Shown one piece after another: positions 32,964 to 43,440 of a DNA stretch of 64,000 bases; the first letter of the stretch is position 1, and each line of letters opens with the position of its first letter. This DNA is from Mesostigma viride (taxonomy: Eukaryota; Streptophyta; Mesostigmatophyceae; Mesostigmatales; Mesostigmataceae). The position numbers and the translations under genes were made by a program. The DNA is taken from assembly GCA_009746045.1 (NCBI GenBank), contig RPFO01000645.1, positions 1,381,193 through 1,445,192 of the forward strand, given 5' to 3'. The notes below the pieces were generated by a model. It made no database searches, was not told where the DNA came from, and saw only the letters and a program-made list of their open reading frames with translations.

Positions 32964-34655
32964 GAGGCGCTGGGAGGCGTGCAAAATTTGATGGCCCTTG
33001 CCTCGGACATGGTCAGATATGGACACTATTTAACAGGAAGGTGAGCGTTAACTGGAAGGTGAGCAAACTTATGGGAATATCGAAATTTGAAGCGGCAGGC
33101 ACTCTAAAATTTCATCAAGAATCGCAGCCTTGGTTGGTCATGACGATGATGCGCAGTTTAAGAAGCGTCAGAAAATGGGGCAGGCTTTCATTTGCACCTT
33201 TAGTGGTACGGATTGAGGCCAGCTGTAGGGCTCTCAGGTCGTTGTTAGTATTAGTGTAGGCTTGCAGACTGTATGGCTTCTGGTGCCCCGTGCGAAGGTG
33301 TCTATTCTTTATCGTGTACTCACGAATCCGAGGCTTCGAATATTTTACAACTGCAAAGCGTCACGACGGCCGCGGTTCCAGTGGTGCGTCAAGGTTTGGT
33401 TGTTATATACATAAAGAGGGCCGCTCGTGTAACCATTCGCCACGATAGTTTGTGGTTTACGTTGGCTGCTCAGGCAGTCTTCAGGATAGCTCGTATGAGC
33501 CAAGTTGATGCCGATTTATCAATGCAGCCTGACTGCAGCACATACCGGACCTGTGCAGTGAGAATTGCGGACATCATTGCTGCAGCTTTCTTTGTTTACT
33601 TGATGGTAGCAAAGCTGTGCAAACCTTCTGGAAGTCAGATATTGGCATGGTTGTGCAGCATTGTGGAAGCTCGATTTGTTCCCCAGTTTCTTGGCCCTTT
33701 TTTTCTATCAAAAAGTAGGTATAGCAATATGGTATGGCTAACCGGCATGCAGGGGTCAGGCAGAGTCGGTATGCTTTCACTGCATAGGGCAGCAACTTGC
33801 ACGATTCACAGCTGGCTCATACATTATTTGCCTATATATTGCATGCATGAGTATTTCTTTGCATGGTAAGTGTCTTCAACGTGCATGTGTGCGATGTTTT
33901 ATCGTGAGTCCAGCGATACTAGACTCCATGCGGCATGCGTGTATGATTGCTTCGTTGAACGACAGTAAAATCATGTTTCTTGTATGCAGGGCAGTGAGCC
34001 AGTGAGCCAACTGTGTATTCTATGCTTATTAGTGTCACAAACATGTCAGTGAGTGAGAAATGGTTGAAACAGCCCTGAAAACCATCAAATCTAGTGGTCA
34101 CTTACGATCGTGTACTACACCGTATTATACCGTATTATACTTTATACGGACCCTGTGCGTATAACCGCGTATTACGTATAATGGAACTCTGACCCCGATG
34201 GATGGATGGGTGGGGACACACAATCCTACTGGTCTAATCTATCTACGACATCAAGCCAACTCTAGTCTCAGCTCTCTACCCTAGCTCTCTTCATCTATTA
34301 TTTAGTTAGTTAGCTAGGTGGTATGAAATGATTGTGGAAATGTTAGGCCATTCGTGGTTGACTAGCAAAACGTCCAGGCCATTTGTAAAACCGTCATGGC
34401 ATTAGTGGTTGAGTAGCGGACAGCTAGCATTACCATGCATTGGTACAGCCGTTCATTCTCAATTCATATTGGCTTTCAAAATATGCCGTGTCATTGATAT
34501 TAAAATTAAAAAAATAAAATTGGAACATATCTCCGTTCATTGATGAAGTGAGACAACTATGTGTGGACATTCATTGATATTTATTCATTTATTTTTTATT
34601 CATGGACATTGGCTATTCCGATTTAATGATGTTATGGGTGGTAGCAGTATTAGTT
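32964..34655. other. no confident gene; one 198-codon ORF
   Basis: A plus-strand ORF at 33273-33869 reads without recognisable domains and has hydrophobic stretches (ADIIAAAFFVYLMVAK). I cannot support it as a gene. The rest is AT-rich non-coding sequence with short ATTTATT tracts near 34580. Confidence 0.3.
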
Positions 34656-34656
34656 A

Positions 34657-35070
34657 GCATCTTTGACACAGGAGTGTAACTCGCGACTCACACTAACTAC
34701 TACTTGGAATAATGTATATCAATTCAGATCAGTAATTGAGCTTAGCTTGCATGCAGGCCTTATATCAAGGAGACAACCAGATATATTATTCTTATCAAGG
34801 AGGCAACCAGCGCAGGCCAGAAATCATATCAAGGAGACAAATGGGTGGTAGCAGGATTAGTTAGCATCTTTGACACAGGAGTGCAACTCGCGACTCACGC
34901 TAATTACTACTTGGAATAATGTATATCAATTCAGATCAGTAATTGAGCTTAGATGGCATGCAGGCCTTATATCAAGGAGACAACCAGATATATTATTCTT
35001 ATCAAGGAGACAACCAGCGCAGGCCAGAAATCATATCAAGGAGACAACCAGCACACTATTATGATTATCA
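34657..35070. repeat. 207-bp tandem duplication with GGAGACAACCAG motifs
   Basis: 34663-34869 is repeated with few changes from 34870. Each unit contains several ATATCAAGGAGACAACCAG and GCGCAGGCCAGAAATC motifs, the same core as the 65-bp dispersed repeat. A last motif ends near 35100. Confidence 0.9.
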
Positions 35071-35109
35071 AGGAGACAACCAGCGCAGGCCAGAAATCGG
35101 GCGTATGCT

Positions 35110-36400
35110 CACATGATACGGCATTGGAATATCCCATGTCTCCATCACTTGCACTTCGTGCGCACCGAGCCACCCATGCAGTCGCCCACCCATGCAGCCA
35201 CCTGGCCACCCACCCACACAACTACTCACACACTCGCGTGCCCGTACACCTAGACACCCACCCGTCCACCCACCCAGTGACCCACCCAGCCAGCCAGCTG
35301 CGCCCGTGCTAACCCACCTTTTTATAACCACGCGTGCACCTAGGCACCCAACCACCTACCAACCCACTTGGACATCCACCCACCCACCAAGGCACCTGCG
35401 CAACCCACATACCAATCAGGTAATAAGGAGGCATTCACCCATCCAATGAGCCAACCACCCAATCACCCAACCACCTAAACACCCAGCCAGCTGGCCACAT
35501 ATGCACCCATGCGGCCGCCCACCCTTGACCCACCCACGCACCTACAAGTACCCACTCAACCACTCACTCCCCCCACACCCTTATACCCACTGACCCACCC
35601 ACACATGCATTTTCTCAGCCAGCCAGCCACCTATCTCACCCCCAACGTGCACAGCCCTTCACCCGCGATAGGTGAGACGGTCCCAACCATAAACCCATCC
35701 ACGCATCCATATCTGTGCGCGCACCTGTCCATCTACCCGTCCCTTCGCCCACCCACCCACACAGTCATCTACACATCCACCATCCACCAACCACCAATGG
35801 CCTACCCACCAACCCACCCACCCACACGCATCCCTAACCAACCAACCACCAACCCACCACCCTCAATACTGTGCATTGTTTCACTCACAAATCCAACAAC
35901 CCACCCACTTGGCAGTCCCCAAAGCCTATCAATCACCCAGCCACCTGGACATCTACCTATGACCGACCACCCTTGTACTCATCCACCCACCATGACCAGC
36001 CAGCCAGCCAGCCGCCCTCTCCAGCTGCCTGTGCTCCCAGCTACTCGGCCAGCCATTTACCAAGGCATCCACCTTTCAGCCAGCCACCTGCCATTGAACC
36101 CACCTACGCCTAGGCATCCCTTAAAGCATCTATAGCCTAAGCCTCCCACACAAGACTTCCTGGGCAACCAACCAACCAGTCACCCAGCAACACAACCACC
36201 TAACCACCTAACCACTCGACAACCCAATTACCGAACCACCTAACTACCGAACACCCAAACCAGCCAGGCATGAGCCCGCCCATTTGCCCTCGCATGCCCG
36301 CACCATCGCAACCCCCCATAAACGCCCCGCTCACCTAGCCAGCCACACGCCCAGCCAGCCACCTGCTCAACTCACGCATGAAGGCAATATCAGCCGTGCA
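35110..36400. repeat. CCCA/CCAN-rich low-complexity tract
   Basis: About 1.3 kb of degenerate CACCCACCCAGCCAGCCAC-type sequence with strong strand asymmetry. The Pro/Thr/His-rich ORFs at 35192-36135 are products of the composition, not genes. Confidence 0.85.
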
Positions 36401-37834
36401 TGGCCTCACCTTGCATCACTTGCATTGCCCGGCTAATTTGCATGAGGCAGCTTCCATCTCGTGGTAAGCAATTGCAAACGCATTTTCTTCATAGTAATGA
36501 ATGAGAAACAACGTCGCAAATGCTCTGCTTTCCCTCTTTGAAGCAGTATATAAATCAGAAAGACAACGGCAAATATCTGGACAAGGTGGCAATAACCACT
36601 GCATAATGCCCTTGAGAAAGTTTTATTAATCCAGCTCTCAACCCTTTGAGACGCTGCCTTGCCCCTTAGCAACGATTCTGGGACCTCTAGCTCGCTCACC
36701 TCGCTTAATCTGCGCTTCTTCATGGCTGCCGGGAGATGCGAAGCGTGAGCCCAGCGGGTCGTGGCGAGGTCGTCTGCCCAACCCATCACATCTCGAAACC
36801 GCATTGCCGACTAATAAAAAATGATGACCCCCTTTGCGTTTTGTATCTAGCGTCAAAGGAACAATAAACTCGCTTGGAAAACACTGTCGCAAAGAGCTTT
36901 CTACAGGCATTATAAGCAATTTTCGCAGCTTTTACCGCACTTACTGCACATCCGGAAGACCATTAGCGACCTTTGCGCGGAATCTTGGGCACGCCATAAG
37001 TCCTGCTGGCTTATTGCCGCAGGCTGGGCAGTACAGGAAGGTCGGGCATAGGCTAAAGAGCTAATTATCTGACGACAAAGACATGTATTGTACGAAGCAA
37101 GAAACAGACGGATTTCGCACCCCATATTTATTCAGGCGAATGCCGGAGAATAAAATGCGAAACTCAGAAAACGAAAACACTCACGTTTTCGGGAATATTG
37201 TAACGCATAATCTGAGCTATCGTGCCGGGATTTTCATCTCCTCTCGTAACCAGGACTTTTAGACACGTACCACCGAGAAATCTGGTTTTCGCGAAAAAAA
37301 TGGTGCGCTGCAAAAAAACAATTTGTACCGTTCAATTCCCTCGTCGCAATCACAGCTCATATCATTCCAAAATTATTCCATTGATTAACCGTGATGTAAG
37401 CTTCGTTTTGACACCTCGAGCGGCTGCAGTGACGCAAGTTTCAAAACGCTAGCTGATACTCGACCGCCATGGGTGTTTTCGTCGTTTTCGTCTCTGGTGT
37501 CGCGGGAAAAATCGAGATGACGACCTCCGAGTCTCGGTCACTGTAATGCCCAGCTCGTAACCGGCAGTGACCGTCGCGTGTCCGCCCCTGTAACCCCCGG
37601 TCTGTCAGTCAGTCAGCCCCGGTCGCGTTTCCGTTTCGATCCGTTGGTTTCCGGTTTTTTACCCTTTTTAACCGTTTTCCCCCCCGTTTTGATCCGGGGC
37701 AATTAAGTCCAGATCTGAAGTAGGTTCGAAGTAAGGTTTTAACTCGAAGCCAGGTGCGTCGATTGAAAAAACGGCCGAAATCGGACGAACAAAGTTAATA
37801 TATATTGATCGAACCGGTATTTTACGCGGGGGCC
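36401..37834. other. no gene recognised
   Basis: Overlapping ORFs at 36433-36919 on the minus strand and 36834-37064 on the plus strand show no family motif. The region continues to the right arm of the 43-bp inverted repeat. Confidence 0.35.
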
Positions 37835-37877
37835 CAAACACAGCCATTTTCGATGAGTGTGGTGGGGTATTGCTATG
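37835..37877 (-). repeat. 43-bp inverted repeat, right arm
   Basis: Exact reverse complement of 32036-32078. The outer base is followed by CCAAGAACG, which does not match the left flank GGACTC, so no target duplication is evident. Confidence 0.85.
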
Positions 37878-37944
37878 CCAAGAACGCCCTAGAAACGACG
37901 GCCGGCGTAACTATTCCCTGAACGAGGACTGTACACTTAATTAC

Positions 37945-38934
37945 CTCGGGGAACTCGAAGAAGTTACGCCTGGTCGTTGTGGTCCCGCCCACCGCCCCCG
38001 ACGCCAGATTCTCCACCAACTGGGCGGCCGTCTGTTTGTCCTGGTTCTCTTCCCTGATGTGCCACCTCCTCAACATGCACTTCACAGTCCCACCAGCTCC
38101 ATCCACCTCCCCCTTTCCGTGCTGCTCCCCAAAGTAATTCCACTCAAATGACTCCAGGTGCGGATCCTCCGTCAGCAGCCGGGCCATTTCCGCGATCACA
38201 TTCCTTGACTTGAACTGCATGGAGCAATTGTCCGACCACCCAATGAAGCGCTTCACCTCTACCCCTTCTGACCGTAGTGTCGCCAGGATTTTGAGGATAG
38301 CAAAACGGAGGGCCCGCCCGTCCCTTTTCATTCCGCCCTGTCCGATGAAGTGAAACTCCCTTCTCACGACCTTTCCCGACGCTGGATCCAAGTAGCGCAC
38401 GATCCAGGGCATAAGGACGAATGTGACTGGATGCCAATACTGTGCTTGGAGATTGTGATAGGTGTAAGACTGGTAGTTCTCGGCGTAATCTGTGTGGCAT
38501 ACAAGGTCCCCCACCCGCATCCTTGAGAGACATTCCTTGGAGGCGTCCGCTTGCCACCACGCGTTGAAGCAATGCTGGATGAAGTCCGGCCACTTGTCCA
38601 CAATCGCCTCCTTTAGCTCCGTTGGTGTGGACTTGACGTCGACTTGCGTCAATCGCTGCCCACCAGCCTTTGCGATCTCGTCACAGTCGTCCTGCATATG
38701 CGCAATGTGCACATACAGAAAAGACATCAACTTCGACCCACCAATGACCTGTAGGAAGAAAAAAGACAGGACCTCAGGAAAAATTGAAAAAGAAACGCCT
38801 TGGGGCGCAACCACTCCACTAAAAATTACCTCTGGCCCAAGAACCTCAGGAAACATTGCAAAAGAAACGCCTTGGGGCGCAACCACTCCACTAAAAATTA
38901 CCTCTGGCCCAAGAACCGCACCCGGCGGCACATC
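37945..38934 (-). CDS. transposase DDE-core exons
   Basis: The minus-strand exon 38748-37945 (268 codons, phase 0 at both ends) contains VGDLVCHTDYAENYQSY, FIGWSDNCSMQFKSRNVI and FGEQHGKGEVDGAGGTVK. The spacing of the acidic residues fits a DDE/D transposase core. I know this signature from large uncharacterised eukaryotic transposase-like proteins but cannot name the superfamily. A short exon, 38934-38902, precedes it and ends GPE|GTAATT; the 153-bp intron contains a 72-bp tandem duplication. The donor GAG|GTAATTAAG at 37945 leads to the putative C-terminal exon at 31 kb. The exon is split at 38934 by the copia-like insertion. Confidence 0.65.
38830..38914. repeat. 72-bp tandem duplication spanning a splice donor
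   Basis: The stretch at about 38771-38842 is repeated at 38843-38914 with two or three changes. Each copy includes TTGGGCCAGAGGTAATTTTT on the minus strand, giving two alternative donors in the same frame. Confidence 0.9.
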
Positions 38935-39407
38935 AGTTAGAATGCGGTGGGATATATTGCTTGAGAACACTGAAGGCTTGGAGCAATGAATTGCTTCGTT
39001 CATTAGAAAATAGGTTTACCCTTTATCAACGTTCCTCTCACCGGCTGCGCCGCCAGTGACCGTTGGGTGCAGACCGTTGGCCCGAGGCCGCACGATGACA
39101 GGTAGCTGCCTAGTCACTGCATCGTGCGATCACAAATCAATGCACGCTGCAGTACGGTCCCTATCTAGGATACTCTAGTACCGTCCAATGACAGGACACT
39201 ACGTATACTGGGTACTGACATCTGTCACGTACCTCAGTACCCAAAGTACCTATCTAGGGAAACGTATGCGACTCGACTAGCATCCCTATCTGCATAGCCC
39301 ACGTGGTATTTATATTCACATACCAACGTGGGTTTACAAGGCTTATTCATACGTTGTATTCACAATGCCTTTGAGACTTAGTCTACAGCAAAGCATGGAG
39401 ACTAACT
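38935..39407 (-). repeat. copia-like element 1, 3' LTR
   Basis: 473 bp bounded by AGTTAG...CTAACT, a 6-bp terminal inverted repeat. It does not have the usual TG...CA ends. I see no strong polypurine tract at its inner edge. Confidence 0.95.
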
Positions 39408-39781
39408 CCAGTATTGTTTTATTATTTATTTCTTAATGCAGGTCTGCACCCCCAACATTATTGTTATTGTTTTTAAGTTGATTAGGGGTACAAAAGAGAC
39501 ATGGCTGGTTGAGCCAGGTTGGTTACAGCTGGCTGTTCTGGCCAGGTGTTATATTGCACATTAAATAAGGTGTACACAGCTGGCTGGTTTGGCCAGGTAC
39601 TGAAGCACACATTAAGTAAATGGATACAAAGCTTGTGTCCTCAAGCTGCAAATGGATACAAATCTGACCTAGCCAGCACTCACACCCCACAACGAATGTG
39701 TTGAATTTTATGGCGCCCAGCAGCTATCGCTGTGGTAAGGGGGTGTGGTGGTTGTGTACTGTGCTATGGCCAGTCATTTAT

Positions 39782-42700
39782 TCAAACACTGACTCTGATA
39801 TCATAGGGGTTCATGTTCTGAAAGAGGAGCTGGTACTGTTGGCCAGCAGCATCCCGCAGCTTCGTGAGAGCGTCTGCTGGGTTGTCCTCATCATCCACAT
39901 GAGTCCAGCTGGAAAAATAGGTGGCCTCCTGTTTGAGGATCACCCAATCCAAGTCAGTGTGGACAGCAGCAGAGACAGATTTCTTGGTTAGAAAACTGAT
40001 CACAGATTGGCTGTCAGTATAGAGATGTGAGATGACATTGCATGTGCTGCCTGCCTGGGTTTGTAGCCAGGTGAGCATGTGCTGCAGGGAACGAGCATGC
40101 AATGCAGCAGACACCACAGCACGACATTCAGCTGAGTTGCTGCTGCCAGGTTTTCTGCGGTGTAGCCTGCTGTACCAGGAAGTGAGGGACATGTAATCTG
40201 ACCTGTTGGTGAGAAAAAACAGCCCTGATTCCCGTGCCCCCATCTGATTGATTGTTCTGCTCTCCATGGAGCTGTCCATGACACATTGGATGTGGATGTC
40301 TTCCATCAGATTCAGGCCATGGAGGATGAGGGGGGGACAGTCATTGACCAACTTCCTGATGTGACTGCATTTGATCTTGACTAGAACATCATGGGTGACC
40401 CTGCTGATGACAGCTAAGGGAGCCCCACAGATGGCTGACCACCACCCCAGTTTGCCCTGAACAGTGGCACACATATGTAAGGGGAGGTAGTTGTCCTGCA
40501 GCAGATCTAGACAATCTTGGATATATTCTGCAGGAGGGGAGAGAGAGCAGACCCACTGATCTGGCTGCCTATGCAGCTGCAACATGATGCCACAGAACTG
40601 GATGGGGGTTGTGCTCAATTCCACCTGTTTGCCAATCTCATATGATTCCTGGACCTGCTGAATAAAGGTTTCCACCTCAGCTCTAGGCCCACAAATGAGT
40701 TGGTCATCTCCATGCCACACAAAGAACAGCAGTCCAGAGGGGGTGGGTACAACAAAAAAGCATGGGTCCAGGTCATCATACGTGGCCTTGAGCTTTTTGA
40801 ATACTTCCTCTGCTGAGTCTCTGAAAATTTTTGGGGCACTGACAAGCCCTTCCACCCCAATGTTGATGATAAGGTGGGGCTCATCAATATAAGGTTTCCA
40901 CACAGCTGGGGTGTCTACCACGTACACCTTCCCTTTCCACACAGATTCAGCCTTTTCTGGGTCCCCCCTGAGGAAGGCCCTTTTAATATCAGTGGCTTTG
41001 CAGACATAGTCTTGGCCTGCATTGAGGTTGTGGAGGAAGAGGGAGAGCATGATCCTGAGTGAGGTTTGTTGCAGCCCAGGTGTGTATGTTTCCCCTTTTG
41101 GCAGTGTGGAGGTCCCCTTTAATTCTGTGACACATGGTCTGGCATGGAAGATTGGGGAGCCCACTTTTTGTGGTTTTTGTTTGAGAACAAATTTTAATCT
41201 GAGCTTTTTGGCTCCCTCTGGCACGTCCCATGAAGGGGTGACAGGCGGTTTGTATTGAGGGTTTTTGGGGTTGGGCAGGACCCATTCCTGCCTGGCTTGG
41301 TGGACAATGGCCATCAGCCACTTGGTAAACCCTTTTTGTGTTTTGCATTCTTGTATGACGTGGGAGATTTGGTGGGGTGAGTGCATGGCTATGTCCCACT
41401 TACCCAGCCCAAAGGCTGAGGGATGGAGGAACTGGCTGTGCACTAACTTGTCCAGATCAGGGATCTCCCCTGGTGCATACTGAGTGTTGACTGCCTTGAT
41501 GACAGCATCCATACCAGGGACAATACTGGAGAGAGGGATTTTAAAGTGGTCCAGAGGAACTGCACCCACCCCTGTGACACTGAGCTCATTAGCTGAGATA
41601 AGCACCCCAGGATAGGATACAAAAGGTTCCCCCAACAAGGTGTTACCAGAGTACCCCTCCACCACCTGGAAGGGTGTCTGAATACCAAGTATAGGGAGCA
41701 TCACTTGTCCCACTACATCCAGTGAGCTTTGGCCTGAGAAATCCTGCACCCGTGCCCAAAATGAAGGTGCAATCTCAAGACCAGGGATGGCTTGTGCACT
41801 GATCACACTGACCTGTGCCTGAGTGTCTATTGCCAGGGTCCAGGGGTCCTGACTAGTGCACACAGCTGAGACTTTTGCCAACCCTGCGGCCACAGCAGCT
41901 TGTTGCTTATGTGACCTGTGTAATGCTTGCAAGGCGACTGCCAATCTTGACCTCAGAGCGGGAGGGTTGGCAGACAATTTGGTGCCTTGGGGCTGAGCTA
42001 ATGCTTCCAACCCAGCTACCTCGTGCCTGGTTAAGCAATCCCCAGGTTGTGAAGTGGGCCTGGCTTCACTGAGGGTGGAAGGGTTCACAGAGGGTGCTGT
42101 GGTGCTGTCAACAGCAGTAATTGGTGGCTCAGAGCTACTGCTGGGCATGCTGGAGTTGCCAGATAGAAGTAGTGAGTCCATGCTTAAAGACTCTTCCCCA
42201 GGCACGTCTGCCATGGGAGAATAATACTTCTTAATTCTATGACAGCTCACCCTGTGACGCTTCCCATTGATATTGTGCTTGACCTCCACGGTCTTGCTGT
42301 TTTTGGTAAATCCACGGATGGTAACTGGACCTAGCCAAGTTCCAACCTTACCAAAGCTGTTTTCCTTGTAATAGAGAACTTGATCACCTTTTTGGAATAC
42401 TGGCCTGGAATGGGTTTTATCTTTTTCTGCCAGTTTTGCTGAGGTTTGTGCACGTGCAGTGTTGTACAGTGCTATCACCTCTGGGGGATATACACCTGCC
42501 TGCAGGCCTGCTGGGATTACTTCACCCCACGTGGCATGCAAGACAGGTCTCATGTTTAGGGTTGTGCACATTTCATGACACCAGAGTGCCCTGTCACAAT
42601 AGACCCCTGAAGTAGCATCCTTGGAAGGATTTTTGGCTAGTAGGGTTTTGACAGATCTGATGGTTCTTTCAATGACCCCCTGACCCTCATGATCTTCCAG

Positions 42701-43440
42701 CCCAGCAATCTCTATTGCTTCACACCCTTCCAGGTCAGTCAGACAAGAAAATTGTTGATCAAGCAAAATTCTGTCAACTGGGTAGAATCTGGGTAAAGCA
42801 ATCATGAGTGCAACACGTAGCTGCCCTGCAGACATGCCAGGTAGGGGTTCCATTACTGTGAACCTGGACCATGAGTCTTTTAGGATCAGGTAGGGTTGGA
42901 CATCTTTGTTGATGTGCATCACATCCCCCACTATCATGCCCCTATTGGTGGAAGGAGTTGCAGTATGCCATTTTTGAGGTTTGGGGCTATTGAACTGACA
43001 TTCTTGACAGTGTTGTCTAGCCAGTTTTACTGCATTCCTGAGTTGTTTTCCCATGCTACTACCCCCCAGCCGTCTGGCCAGTTCCTCAGCCACTGTTTCA
43101 TGACCCATGGCTAGGTGCAGCTGATGAGCAAGCTCCTTGATATCTATGGAGTTGTCAACAGTAGGGGTTAGTGCTTTTATGTAAGGTTCCAGAACAGGGT
43201 GTTGGGAGGACAGTAAGGTTGCTGCCTCAAAATCAATTATGCCCTGGTTGCCATCCCCAATGGTAATGAGATCATCATCCTCAGAGTACATAAGGTGAGT
43301 GAACTCACATTGATTTGGGTAGCGAGGCCTGTTGCAACGGCTGCCTGGAGGCCCCAGGGGATGACGTGCGTGCCAGCAGCCCGGGCAGAGATCCACCCCG
43401 TTGGCCAGGGAGTCGTTGTTGGGGCAGTTGTGCCGTGCGT
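39782..43440 (-). CDS. copia-like Pol: integrase, retropepsin-like, RT, RNase H (element 1)
   Basis: From the first Met at 43396 there are 1204 codons; the frame is open upstream to a CCHC knuckle, CLRCFQRGHARHNC, near 43450. Domains by residue are: integrase zinc module with HLAMGH and CQEC (about 90-133); integrase core with GDVMH, LLDQQF and EGQGVIERTIRSVK (about 155-250); a C-terminal module with GDQVLYYKE and GPVTIRGF (about 335-390); retropepsin-like LAIDTQAQVSVIS to LLGEPF (about 519-600); RT with TDIKRAFLRGD (about 802) and the polymerase box FVWHGDDQL (about 893); and RNase H with MDSSME, SAECRA and YTDSQS, ending near the HVDDEDNPADALTK box. No protease lies in the usual place before integrase. 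HGDD replaces the usual YVDD. Confidence 0.9.

Noticed and set aside
32762-33259. Plus-strand ORF of 165 codons
   Set aside because: Its N-terminal half is the SINE-like repeat, seen again in the other orientation at 59105-59362, and there is no conserved domain.
35192-36135. Pro/Thr/His-rich ORFs
   Set aside because: Produced by the CCCA-rich composition; several frames are open at once and no domain is present.
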